Of a DNA stretch of 12,214 nt, positions 1 through 8,387 are shown piece after piece. Position 1 is the first letter of the stretch. The number at the start of each line of letters is the position of its first letter. The stretch comes from RGIG3872 sp045660245 (GTDB lineage Bacteria; Bacillota; Clostridia; Christensenellales; UBA1242): NCBI GenBank assembly GCA_045660245.1, contig JAZRDJ010000033.1, forward strand, positions 1-12,214, written 5' to 3'. Below the pieces are notes generated by a model, which did not search any database, was not told the origin of the DNA, and was given only the letters and a program-made list of their open reading frames with translations. The translations under genes were made by a program, and so were the position numbers.

Positions 1-65
1 ATATAAAAAATCCCAATTTACGTATTACATAACTAACATTGTTTCAAAGAATTTTTCACACAAAG

Positions 66-98
66 AAAAAAGCCATTGCTTCGAGCAATGACTTTTTT
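66..98 (-). terminator. Rho-independent terminator, probably bidirectional, after the DUF1858 gene
   Basis: A 7-bp perfect stem (74-80 pairing with 84-90) with a 3-nt loop lies between an A-run on the left and a T-run on the right. Read on the minus strand it ends in a run of six T, so it can terminate the transcript leaving the DUF1858 gene 20 nt upstream. The T-run on the plus strand would also let it stop transcription entering from the left edge. Bases 1-65 show no gene. Confidence 0.85.
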
Positions 99-117
99 AT
101 ATTTTTTGTTAAAAAAC

Positions 118-330
118 TTACTTATTAAAAAATTCTTGAATTTTTTCAACAAGCAAATCTGCCTCAATACCATGAACCTGAGCGGCTTCTTCCAAGGTTT
201 CCATTTGGCTCATTGGACAGCCAAAACAATGAAGTCCAAAACCCATGAGCACAGGTGCAACATTTGGATCCATGTTCATCACTTCTCCAATTGTCATGGT
301 TTTCACGATTTCAACTTTTTTCTTTTTCAT
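118..330 (-). CDS. DUF1858 domain protein (hybrid-cluster-associated redox disulfide family)
   Basis: This 70-aa cytosolic protein is almost entirely one DUF1858 domain. The recognisable parts are the M-T-I-G-E start of the domain (residues 12-16), the hydrophobic 'PVLMGFGLHC' stretch, and the Cys pair C35/C38 in HCFGCP, followed by an E-T-L-E-E-A-A helix. The family is named for its CxxC pair, thought to be redox active or metal binding; some members sit beside hybrid-cluster proteins. The exact role is unknown, and no hybrid-cluster gene is visible here. The start codon lies 4 nt after the stop of the membrane-protein gene. The ribosome binding site AAAGGAG falls inside that gene's last codons, about 12 nt from the ATG, which is rather far. 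Co-transcription, and perhaps translational coupling, with the upstream gene is likely. The basic KKKK N-terminus is not part of the domain. Family assignment is firm; function is not. Confidence 0.9.
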   Translation of the reverse strand: MKKKKVEIVKTMTIGEVMNMDPNVAPVLMGFGLHCFGCPMSQMETLEEAAQVHGIEADLLVEKIQEFFNK

Positions 331-334
331 GAGA

Positions 335-1522
335 TTATTTTTCTCCTTTATACTTTTTCATTGCATCAACAAGGTCTTTGAGTGCTTTTTCAACTCTTTT
401 TTGCTGACTTGCAGACAATGGTTCTTCGTTCTTTTTCATAAGTTTTTCGGCACGAGCGAGTGCTTCTTCAAACTCTTCATCTGTTTTGATCACAAGTTCC
501 CCATCATCTGTTTTTTCTTTTCTTGGTCTACCTCTACCACGCTTTGGTTCAACCATTGTATTTTGATTCATATCTTTTTCCTCATTTTGTGCCACAACTT
601 CTACTTTTTCTTCCACAATTTCAGGTTTTGCTTCTGGTGCAACAGCGTTGTGTTGAGCATTGTTTTCTTCTTCATCGCCCACAATTTCTTGCACTGACTC
701 ATCAATAGTTTCGAGTGACTGTTCTTCATTTACAAATTCAACCCCTTGAACCGAGTCATTGCTGGAATCTTCAATGTTTCCATTCTCAACTTCAAACTGC
801 TCTGTTTTGTCTTCAACCAAAATAATTTTCGATTGATCATTCAATTTTGGTTCAACAACGTTTTGCACAAAAACAGAATTTTCCTGATCACGATTTGCGA
901 ACTCTATTTCAGCCCCCTCAACCTTTTCATTCAAGATGTCCATCATTTCATTGAAATCTTCAACGCAAACCTTGTATTGATGATGTCTGATTGCTGTGTA
1001 GAGATAGTATGTGAGCATACTAACAAGAGAAAACAAACATGGAACCAAAAGAGCGCTTGCAAGTGCATAACCAGTGATTGCTACATCAGCCCCGATATTT
1101 GCAACACCAAGCAAAGCAAAGAACAATGAAAATCCAGTGATATATGTTCTCATTGTTGATCTGTTTTGATTCAACAATCCCCCCTCAAGTTCAAGATCCA
1201 AACAATCAGATCTCTTGATGTACTCCGAAGGCAATCCCTTTTCTGCATGCTCAAAGGTTTTCCATCCGCGAAGGAATGAATCTGGAAGTTTGCTACCAAG
1301 TTCCACAAACTTTGGGTATGTTTCGCTTGTTAGTCCATAAGTATCAACAAGATCTGAAATTTTTCTGCACCCTCTCGAAAACTTTGACTGAAAACTGCAA
1401 AGAAGAGACAACAAGATCCAAAGTACATATACGCCGTAAATAATACAAGCGGCTATTGCAACTCTTTCTGGTGTAAAAATACTAACCAATACATTAAAAA
1501 TGGTTGAAATAAACTCAAACAT
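335..1522 (-). CDS. Membrane protein with cytoplasmic acidic linker and AT-hook-like motif, function unknown
   Basis: I do not recognise a family. The 395-aa protein has three predicted membrane segments: about residues 20-43, 126-147 and 149-176 (a hairpin of the last two). Basic residues follow TM1 (KFSRGCRK) and TM3 (RHHQYK), so by the positive-inside rule the loop at 44-125 and the whole C-terminal half should be cytoplasmic. Residues about 200-325 are a low-complexity acidic linker rich in E, D, N, V and Q. Then comes PKRGRGRPRK (326-335), a match to the AT-hook core GRP flanked by basic residues. The last 60 residues are charged and probably helical. The start was chosen at 1522 because GGGGAGGA lies 6 nt upstream. 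A longer in-frame ATG at 1555 overlaps the -10 box of the gene's own promoter and would lie upstream of the transcript. The gene is followed by DUF1858, probably in the same transcript. The idea that it tethers DNA to the membrane is inference only. Confidence 0.85.
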   Translation of the reverse strand: MFEFISTIFNVLVSIFTPERVAIAACIIYGVYVLWILLSLLCSFQSKFSRGCRKISDLVDTYGLTSETYPKFVELGSKLPDSFLRGWKTFEHAEKGLPSEYIKRSDCLDLELEGGLLNQNRSTMRTYITGFSLFFALLGVANIGADVAITGYALASALLVPCLFSLVSMLTYYLYTAIRHHQYKVCVEDFNEMMDILNEKVEGAEIEFANRDQENSVFVQNVVEPKLNDQSKIILVEDKTEQFEVENGNIEDSSNDSVQGVEFVNEEQSLETIDESVQEIVGDEEENNAQHNAVAPEAKPEIVEEKVEVVAQNEEKDMNQNTMVEPKRGRGRPRKEKTDDGELVIKTDEEFEEALARAEKLMKKNEEPLSASQQKRVEKALKDLVDAMKKYKGEK

Positions 1523-1553
1523 AATAATCCTCCCCTGGTCGTTTGATAAAATC

Positions 1554-1583
1554 ATTATAACACATGATTTGTATATTTACTAA
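1554..1583 (-). promoter_or_regulatory. Extended -10 promoter for the membrane protein-DUF1858 pair
   Basis: The minus strand carries TGTTATAAT (TATAAT at 1554-1559, TG at 1561-1562), a perfect extended -10. The best -35 is only TTAGTA at 1578-1583, with an 18-bp spacer. The predicted start of transcription is near 1547, giving a leader of about 25 nt that contains the strong Shine-Dalgarno sequence. This places the ATG at 1555 outside the transcript. Confidence 0.65.
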
Positions 1584-1595
1584 CAAATTTTAAAT

Positions 1596-1617
1596 ATTTA
1601 TTTGCATTTAAATAAAT
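1596..1617 (-). other. AT-only hairpin downstream of addA (weak terminator at best)
   Basis: An 8-bp perfect inverted repeat (1596-1603 with 1610-1617) with a 6-nt loop begins 3 nt after the addA stop. All paired bases are A or T, and no clean T-run follows on the minus strand. It may protect the 3' end of the addBA mRNA or terminate weakly. It could equally be chance in an AT-rich spacer. Confidence 0.3.
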
Positions 1618-1619
1618 TT

Positions 1620-4600
1620 TTATATTTCAAAAATTTCGCCCATATCAACCGCGACAATACACATTTTCGCAACTTTTGTCCCAAAAATTCTTTCGGCGGC
1701 CTGTTTGTATCCCTCAAGTTGAACGCCATACTTCGCTCTTGCTGTATTTTGTGTCAATTTTCCAGTTTTATAATCATAAAGAACCAAACAATCACCAACT
1801 TTTGCAAGCATATCAATGATACCTTGGACTTCAATTTGATCTTTTCGATCCCCTTCGCCAACGAGCATGAAAAATTCAATTTCCTTTTTTATCCATGATG
1901 ACTGCAAAACTATTTCTTTCAATTTTGTATTACTTATGCAATTCAAAATCTTTTTTGTGTCAATCATCTGGATTTCTTCATCTGTCAAAACTTTGCGATT
2001 TCTCAAACGAGCAATCACGTCCTCTATTTCCAATAATGAGTTTTCAAGCAGTGTCAAGTTTTCAAAAACTTTGTGATATGCTGTACCTCGCTTTGCGGAA
2101 CTTTTGATGCTTGTATCAAATAATCTCTCTTCATTAACAAACACGTTGTCCGCATTTGCAATTTTTGTGATTGTTGTTTTTCTTGGCATAAGCGTTTGTG
2201 TTTCAAACGGATAAACATACGCCAACTGATTTTCAAGCATAGACTTTGTTTGGGTGTTAATTTTCCCCATGAGCACAGGTCTGTCTTGCTTGTTTTTGTC
2301 CCACTTTTCAATGTTTGAAATATCATAATATTCAGTGTCAAAAACTGTTGAGTTTTTATAGTTTTCATCAAGCAAAAGTGGTGCGAACCATTCCAAAAAG
2401 CACGTTGGTGTTGGTTGAAATTTTGCTTTCAATGAACCTTTTTCTCCACAACCAGTGACAAACAAGTAATCGATTGCTCTCGTGAGTGCAACATACAAAA
2501 GTCGTTGTTCCTCTTCAAAAAACTTTTTGTTTTCAACGATCTTTGACGCTGCCCTTGCAAGGCTCAGCGTTTTGTACCTTTCATTCGTGTTGAAAAAGTT
2601 CATGGTCATACCAAGTTCTTTGCTCATGAACATGTCGCCATAAACAGACTTTCTGTTGAAATCTCTTCCTGCCCCAATCAAAAATACCACTGGGAATTCA
2701 AGACCTTTTGATTTGTGAATAGTCATCACCCTCACACTGTTTGGCAGCGTTTTGCACTCACATTCAAGGCTTGACAAATCATTATTTATCAAAAATTCTT
2801 CAAGCGTGCAATTTGACAAACTTGACAAAAACTTGTTCAATTTTGCAAGGCGCTCTGAACTATTGCCACTTGAGATCATATTTTGTTCAATCGAAAAATC
2901 ACGAATAATTTTCCCACACAAATCCCCAACCATCATGAAAGAAGATAACTTTTTATACACTTCAATTGTTTGAATAAAGTTCGTTATTTTTAGATACAAA
3001 TCGGTATCTTTATGTGGATAATTCAACACACACTCATAGAAATAATAATTATCACTTGATTGTCGTATTTCAAGCAACTCATCTGGAGAAAACTTGAAAA
3101 ATCTTGAATACATCAACGAAAATAGCGGTTTGTCACAGGCAAAGTTTGAAACGACAAAAAGCATATTCTTGAGCGACATAATGTCGGAATCATCAAATAC
3201 ATCAGATGTGATATCACTGCTCACTGGGATTCCCACTCCGTCCAAAACGTCCAACAGATCATTCAAATAATCATTTCTCGAATGAACCAAAAGCACAATG
3301 TCTTTGTATGTTATTTGCCTTTCCTTTTTTGTTTCCTTGTCGATTATTGTGTACTTGTTTGACCCAACAATTTCAGCGATCTTGTTTGCAATGACCATGC
3401 CTTCAAGATGTGCTTTTTCATTTTCTACAGTATCCAGATATTGATGATTTTTTACGGAATAAACTGGTAATTCTGGCAATGGCTGATTGTCAGAACCTTT
3501 GATGCCTGTTGTATCCACAAACATGAGTGTGGCACGTGCTTGCGTGTTGTTTTCAACGACCTTGCCAGGAATTAAACGCGCCTCTGCCTTGTAATCAACA
3601 CCACCAAACGACTTTGTCATGGTATTATCAAAAACAATATTCACAAACTCCAAAATATCAGGAAAACTTCTAAAGTTTTTGTTGAGTGAAATACTGACGC
3701 TTTTTGTGTCGCCATTTTTATACTCATTGTACTTGTTCAAGAAAATCTCTGGATCACAAAGTCTGAAGCCATAAATACTTTGCTTAATGTCGCCAACCAT
3801 AAACCTGTTGTTATCTGAACTGATCATTGTGATTATCTTCTCTTGAACAGAGTTGATATCTTGATATTCATCAACAAAAATATATTTATACCTTTGTTTG
3901 ATTTCCGAGAGAACTTCAGAGTTTGACAAAACTTCAAGAGCAAACATCTCAAGATCATTGAAGTCAAGAACTCCTTGTTCTTTTTTCAGCATCAAATAAA
4001 TTTCATCGAACCACTTTGCAAGTCCATACAAAAACTCAACGTGTTTTTTGATGTTTTGGAGGGCTTCTGTTATTGTTTCAATTGTAGAGTCAGCATCAGC
4101 AAACAACGCATTCACAATGGTCTCAATGCGTTTTTGCATATCTTTTTTCATTTGCATGCACAATTTCTTATACTCTTCAAACTGCTCATCAACTTTTGGA
4201 ATTGAATCATATTTCCCGAGAGTTTTCACAGAATCTGAAAAAATCTCAAACCTGTCATTAAATTTGATTGATGACAATTTTGTATCCAAAGAATCCAAAT
4301 ATACACAAAGTTTTTTTGAATTATCTTCATCAACATTTTGAATGATTAGTTCTTTGAGTTCATTTATTTCATTTTTATAAACAAATGCAATATTTTTTGC
4401 ATAATTTTTTATTATTTCTGCACATTTATTTTTGTTTAGATCTGGTTCGAAAGTGCTTTCAATATTTGCTTTTTTCCATGCATCAAAATCATACTGTGAT
4501 TTTGAAAATTCATAAACCTTCAAAATTTGTTCTTTGAGTTTATCGTCTTTTCGATCGCGTTGAAAAATATCAGACACCTCAAAAAACAAAGAATTATCTA

Positions 4601-5036
4601 CCTTGATTTCTGAATCAAACAACCGATCAAGTGCTTTGGCTTTCAGTTTCTTTTGCTCCAACTCATCAACAACTGAAAATGTTGGATCAAGACCAATGAC
4701 ATAAAAATAATTTTTTAAAAGTCTTGCACAAAAACTATGCAGATTTGACACATCACTCACTGGAATATTGTCAATTTGTTCCAAAACAAATGGTGACATT
4801 TCCTCGCATGACAAGCGGGATATCAGTTTGTTTTTCATATCCTCTGCGCTTGCCTTTGTGAAGGTCAACACCAAAAAGTTTTCAATGGAAATTTTTTGCT
4901 CGAGGATCATTCGAACGATTTTTTCAATCATGACAGTTGTTTTTCCACTTCCTGCAGCAGCAGAAACAAGGATATTCTTATCCTTTTCAAACAAAACTTG
5001 TTTTTGCTCTTCTGTTGCTTTTGAAATGTCAAACAC
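1620..5036 (-). CDS. addA: ATP-dependent helicase/nuclease subunit A (AddA/RexA)
   Basis: This 1138-aa protein is the UvrD-type (SF1A) motor and nuclease of AddAB, which resects double-strand breaks and prepares 3' tails for RecA. Helicase motifs appear in order: Walker A AAAGSGKTT (26-34), motif II VDEYQD (388-393), motif III GDIKQSIYGFR (415-425), motif IV NFRSFPD (454-460), motif V MTIHKSKGLEFP (771-782) and motif VI QRLLYVALTRA (844-854). The C-terminal RecB-family nuclease has H988, D1075 (GIID), D1088 and K1090 (DYKTGK) and QLEGY (1106-1110), so both activities look intact. It is somewhat shorter than B. subtilis AddA (about 1230 aa). The start is GTG: an in-frame TGA lies 3 nt upstream, so no earlier start is possible. 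The gene begins 16 nt after the addB stop, in the usual addB-addA order, and shares its transcript. Identity is certain. Confidence 0.98.
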   Translation of the reverse strand: MFDISKATEEQKQVLFEKDKNILVSAAAGSGKTTVMIEKIVRMILEQKISIENFLVLTFTKASAEDMKNKLISRLSCEEMSPFVLEQIDNIPVSDVSNLHSFCARLLKNYFYVIGLDPTFSVVDELEQKKLKAKALDRLFDSEIKVDNSLFFEVSDIFQRDRKDDKLKEQILKVYEFSKSQYDFDAWKKANIESTFEPDLNKNKCAEIIKNYAKNIAFVYKNEINELKELIIQNVDEDNSKKLCVYLDSLDTKLSSIKFNDRFEIFSDSVKTLGKYDSIPKVDEQFEEYKKLCMQMKKDMQKRIETIVNALFADADSTIETITEALQNIKKHVEFLYGLAKWFDEIYLMLKKEQGVLDFNDLEMFALEVLSNSEVLSEIKQRYKYIFVDEYQDINSVQEKIITMISSDNNRFMVGDIKQSIYGFRLCDPEIFLNKYNEYKNGDTKSVSISLNKNFRSFPDILEFVNIVFDNTMTKSFGGVDYKAEARLIPGKVVENNTQARATLMFVDTTGIKGSDNQPLPELPVYSVKNHQYLDTVENEKAHLEGMVIANKIAEIVGSNKYTIIDKETKKERQITYKDIVLLVHSRNDYLNDLLDVLDGVGIPVSSDITSDVFDDSDIMSLKNMLFVVSNFACDKPLFSLMYSRFFKFSPDELLEIRQSSDNYYFYECVLNYPHKDTDLYLKITNFIQTIEVYKKLSSFMMVGDLCGKIIRDFSIEQNMISSGNSSERLAKLNKFLSSLSNCTLEEFLINNDLSSLECECKTLPNSVRVMTIHKSKGLEFPVVFLIGAGRDFNRKSVYGDMFMSKELGMTMNFFNTNERYKTLSLARAASKIVENKKFFEEEQRLLYVALTRAIDYLFVTGCGEKGSLKAKFQPTPTCFLEWFAPLLLDENYKNSTVFDTEYYDISNIEKWDKNKQDRPVLMGKINTQTKSMLENQLAYVYPFETQTLMPRKTTITKIANADNVFVNEERLFDTSIKSSAKRGTAYHKVFENLTLLENSLLEIEDVIARLRNRKVLTDEEIQMIDTKKILNCISNTKLKEIVLQSSWIKKEIEFFMLVGEGDRKDQIEVQGIIDMLAKVGDCLVLYDYKTGKLTQNTARAKYGVQLEGYKQAAERIFGTKVAKMCIVAVDMGEIFEI

Positions 5037-5054
5037 TTTTCATTTTCTCCTTTT
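5034..5054 (-). promoter_or_regulatory. addA ribosome binding site that fixes a GTG start
   Basis: AAAAGGAG (5047-5054) overlaps the addB TAA stop. Ten nt downstream is the GTG at 5034-5036, preceded in frame by TGA at 5040-5042. An ATG at 5041-5043 lies only 3 nt after GGAG and is out of frame; it would read M-K-S-V and then TGA. The GTG is therefore the start. Confidence 0.8.
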
Positions 5055-8000
5055 ACAAAAAATTATGGAATTCAATATCTTTGATTGCTTTTCTGCCATC
5101 TGGCATATCTGTACTTTCAAGTCCGCAGACACTTTTGTATGCACAGTAATGACATGGACTTTTATCTCCAATTACAAGCGGTGATGGTTTGATATACCCA
5201 GACATGATTTCTTTCACTGCATTTTGTTCAATTTCCAAAATATAATTTGTTATTGACTCAAACTGTTCTTGTGTCAAGAGATTTCCCTCTTTTCCAAAAT
5301 CTCTTTCATCCGGATTGCTTGTTCCTTTCGCATTGATGAACTTGACCGGAATGCTTTTGCTGGTTTTGTTTGAAAACAAGTCTGTATCCATGTTCACAAC
5401 AACATGTTCATCTTTGATCACATAACCTTTGTTTTTATAACTTTCTTCTGCCTTTTTCTTTGAGTCTGCCCATTCATTTCGAACCGGGAAGTATAGTGCT
5501 GCAGCAGGTTTTAGTTTTTTGCTTTTATCCATGATTGCCTGAATATATGACAAAAGTTGAACTTTCTTGCCATAGTACACACTTTCTGGATTTTCTTCAA
5601 TCTTTCCAGTTTTGTAGTCAATCACCCTGAACCACTCACCAAATTTGTCAACTCTGTCAATTTTTCCTTCAATTCGAATTCCAGAATCAAGAGTAATTGC
5701 ATTATATTCTCCATTCTCGCCAAACCACGCTTCAACCGCAACAGGTTTGAAATTACTCTTTTTGAGTTGTTCCCCGATTGATGTCATCAACCTCTTTGAT
5801 TCTTTCTTCAAAATATTGACGAGTAGTTTGTTGTTTTCCTGCACAATATTTTTGTCATTGAGCGAACTTTCAACAATTTCCTCGTATTCACACTCTTGAA
5901 CATCTCCATTTTTCATGAATTTCTTGACATAAAGTTCTGCAACCCTGTGCAATACATCACCGACGTCAATTTCTTTCATACGTGATTCCTGACGTTCTTT
6001 GAGTCCCAAAGTATAATCCGCAAAATGCATGAATGGACATGAAAAATATTTTTCAAGTTGACTAATACTTGTTTTTTTGTTCTTGAATGAATATTTGTTT
6101 TCAGACAATTCTTGTGTTTCTTTTTTTGATGACAAAATTTCACCAAAATCCAAATTTGACTGATCTTTGATTACATCATAAACCGAAGATATGTCTGATG
6201 CAGAAATATTTTTGCCAAACTTTACACTTCCCACCATTGATGCGAATCGATTTTCGAGATTTTTTCCCGAATAAATGCCACAACTCAAATCAACAATATT
6301 TTTTTTCTTTGGTTCCACTCTCCTGAATGATGTTTCACCAGCAATTCGATAATCTGAAAATAAGTTTGCAAGACTCATCACAAACGATGATGGCGACAAC
6401 TCTTCCTGTGAATTGTTCACCTTGGCATAAGACACACTCACTTTCTCAAACCCCAAAATTGTCTCAAAGGCCTTGAAACGTTCTCTTCTGTTCAAAGTTT
6501 TGATTGTTGGTTCAATCTTAACTTTGAAAACATCACTCAAACTGTTGATCTCTGCATCTCTGATCATTCCACAATCATCATTTGTGGCAGGAAACTTCCC
6601 TTCACTTGCGCCAACAACAAAGAGGTGTTTGATGTCTATCATTCCGTCAGTTTTGCCCTGAATTAATACACTATCAATTTGAAGTGGAATGAGCGAAATT
6701 TCAACACTTGACAAACCTGAAAGCAAGAGTGAAACAAAATCATTTGGCTCTGTATTGCACTCTCCCAAAAACTCGTCGAGTGTTTTGAAACTTTTTTGGG
6801 TTTTCTCCCAGACCTGTTCAGTCACTGCCGCCATTTCTGACTCACCCAAAAATTCCTGCTCCCTCTTCAAATCGATCAATCGCTTTTCAATTTCATGCTC
6901 ATCAAAAAAACCATTCAAAGCATGTATATATTCGCAAACTTTTGAAGCACCATGCAATTCGTTCAGGAGCGGTTGCAAAATTTTCAAAAGGGAAATTCTG
7001 GTTTCTTCCGCAAATTTGGTGTTTTGATCAAATCTGACATCATTATTGCTGAATTCATCCAAAAAAGCACTAAACTTTGTTCCCATCCTTCTGATATAAT
7101 TTTCAAATTCATCAGGATTTCCTTGAATATTCAAAAGTGGACATTTTGCGAGAGCAATCATGTGCGATGGTTCGAACCCTATTCTTGAAATCTCAAGAAT
7201 ATGTTCAAGCATAACAAAAAACGTATGCGTTGAAAAATCATACTTTTTTGATATGAAATGAGGTATGTTGTACTCCTCAAAAACCTTTTGCACTGACTTT
7301 TCATAATTGTCAAGATCAGCAATCAAAACCCCAAAATCCCTGAACCTTCTGCCTTTTCTGACTCCCTCAGAAATTTGTTCAGCAATCAAAGATAATTCGT
7401 CATCAATGTCAGCACACTCCACAAATTGAATATCTCCGACTGACTTTGTTTGTTTGAGTGGATAAACAAACGCATTGCTCGCAATATAATTCATGTCAGG
7501 CGAAAATCTTTCTTTCACAACAATTGGACTGTAATTAATTTTCAATCTGTCTGCCACACTCTTGTAGTGATTGTATACATCATTGTCAGCAATGTGTGCA
7601 TTTTTCAAATCAGGATGCAAAAAACTTGCAGATACGGTCACACTTTTTGCAGTTTTCACAAAATTGAAAATGACATCATCCATTTGACCAGTTACAGAAT
7701 CAAACCCAAGAATGAAGATATCTGATTTTTTGATAAAATCACTATCAATCGATGCCTTTGCAATTTCATTCAAACTATCAGACATGTCAAGATATCTGTC
7801 ACCCAAATAATTCTCATAAGCATCATACAAAAGAGCAATATCCATCATTTTTGATGGCAATGCTCCCTTTGACGACCTTGCAACTCTTGAAAACTCTTCT
7901 GGCGAAACACCGCTTGATTTGAGTTGAGTGATCGTGTCATATATATTTTCAGAAAACCCCAAGAATGATGAGGCTTTTTTGTAACACACCAAATCAGATG

Positions 8001-8298
8001 CAAGTTCCTGCACAAGTTTTTTGATGATATAAATTCCTGTTTCCCTGGTGAGCAAATAACTCTCACTGCAAACGCCAAGTTTTGTGAGCAATCTGTTGTA
8101 ACTGCAAATGAATATGTTCGCGAATGCTCCGTTCTTTGATCTTTCGAGCAAATACCTTTCAGCCATCACAGTCTTTGTTTCAGGCAGAACAATAACAACT
8201 TGATTGCTGGCATTCTGCTCAGCCAAAACAAGAGCCTCATCAAGCCCCTTTTTCATCGCATCATCGGTAATTTTCGCAATCAAAAAATTCATATTCAT
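5053..8298 (-). CDS. addB: ATP-dependent helicase/nuclease subunit B (AddB/RexB), P-loop lost
   Basis: This subunit of about 1081 aa partners AddA: its inactivated helicase fold scans for regulatory sequences, and its C-terminal nuclease cuts the other strand. The N-terminus aligns by eye with B. subtilis AddB (FLI, then VVIVLPETKTVMAERYLL, then FICSYNRLL). However, the GRSGSGKT P-loop of B. subtilis AddB is replaced by AKITDDAM, as in streptococcal RexB. The nuclease half is complete. Numbered from the ATG at 8304 (subtract 2 for this start), it has H786, D883 (EGKID), D896 and K898 (DYKTGK) and QLLSY (916-920). Four cysteines expected to bind a 4Fe-4S cluster are C756, C1051, C1054 and C1060 (CxxC-x5-C). 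In-frame ATGs lie at 8304, 8298 and 8292, none with a Shine-Dalgarno. I chose 8298 because the promoter places +1 there. It follows the rplI terminator and precedes addA. Identity is firm; the exact start is not. Confidence 0.96.
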   Translation of the reverse strand: MNMNFLIAKITDDAMKKGLDEALVLAEQNASNQVVIVLPETKTVMAERYLLERSKNGAFANIFICSYNRLLTKLGVCSESYLLTRETGIYIIKKLVQELASDLVCYKKASSFLGFSENIYDTITQLKSSGVSPEEFSRVARSSKGALPSKMMDIALLYDAYENYLGDRYLDMSDSLNEIAKASIDSDFIKKSDIFILGFDSVTGQMDDVIFNFVKTAKSVTVSASFLHPDLKNAHIADNDVYNHYKSVADRLKINYSPIVVKERFSPDMNYIASNAFVYPLKQTKSVGDIQFVECADIDDELSLIAEQISEGVRKGRRFRDFGVLIADLDNYEKSVQKVFEEYNIPHFISKKYDFSTHTFFVMLEHILEISRIGFEPSHMIALAKCPLLNIQGNPDEFENYIRRMGTKFSAFLDEFSNNDVRFDQNTKFAEETRISLLKILQPLLNELHGASKVCEYIHALNGFFDEHEIEKRLIDLKREQEFLGESEMAAVTEQVWEKTQKSFKTLDEFLGECNTEPNDFVSLLLSGLSSVEISLIPLQIDSVLIQGKTDGMIDIKHLFVVGASEGKFPATNDDCGMIRDAEINSLSDVFKVKIEPTIKTLNRRERFKAFETILGFEKVSVSYAKVNNSQEELSPSSFVMSLANLFSDYRIAGETSFRRVEPKKKNIVDLSCGIYSGKNLENRFASMVGSVKFGKNISASDISSVYDVIKDQSNLDFGEILSSKKETQELSENKYSFKNKKTSISQLEKYFSCPFMHFADYTLGLKERQESRMKEIDVGDVLHRVAELYVKKFMKNGDVQECEYEEIVESSLNDKNIVQENNKLLVNILKKESKRLMTSIGEQLKKSNFKPVAVEAWFGENGEYNAITLDSGIRIEGKIDRVDKFGEWFRVIDYKTGKIEENPESVYYGKKVQLLSYIQAIMDKSKKLKPAAALYFPVRNEWADSKKKAEESYKNKGYVIKDEHVVVNMDTDLFSNKTSKSIPVKFINAKGTSNPDERDFGKEGNLLTQEQFESITNYILEIEQNAVKEIMSGYIKPSPLVIGDKSPCHYCAYKSVCGLESTDMPDGRKAIKDIEFHNFL

Positions 8299-8304
8299 GA
8301 CCAT

Positions 8305-8333
8305 ATTTTATCACATGAAAAAACAAGTTTCAA
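8305..8333 (-). promoter_or_regulatory. Promoter of addBA
   Basis: On the minus strand TTGAAA (8328-8333), a 17-bp spacer and TAAAAT (8305-8310) with an extended -10 TG (8312-8313) form a good sigma-A promoter. It lies between the rplI terminator and addB. The usual 6-7 nt distance puts +1 at about 8298, on the addB ATG itself. Confidence 0.75.
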
Positions 8334-8352
8334 TCATTTGCAATCAGAAAAC

Positions 8353-8379
8353 AAAAAAACACAAGCATTGCTTGTGTTT
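8353..8379 (-). terminator. Rho-independent terminator of rplI
   Basis: A perfect 10-bp stem (8357-8366 with 8370-8379) and 3-nt loop are followed on the minus strand by a run of seven T. It begins 8 nt after the rplI stop. It separates rplI from addBA, although some readthrough could reach addB. Confidence 0.9.
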
Positions 8380-8387
8380 CTCTATCT

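Noticed and set aside
245..1129. Plus-strand open frames opposite the membrane-protein gene
   Set aside because: The Phe-rich or low-complexity translations mirror the acidic repeats on the other strand. No promoter or Shine-Dalgarno sequence was found.
1523..1555. Longer start for the membrane protein at 1555
   Set aside because: The ATG overlaps the -10 box of the gene's own promoter, and a strong Shine-Dalgarno sequence serves the ATG at 1522.
242..2280. The 15-bp string CCCATGAGCACAGGT occurs at 242-256 and 2266-2280
   Set aside because: Both copies encode the same pentapeptide PVLMG in unrelated genes (DUF1858 and addA). Only two copies exist, with no flanking similarity, so this is coincidence.
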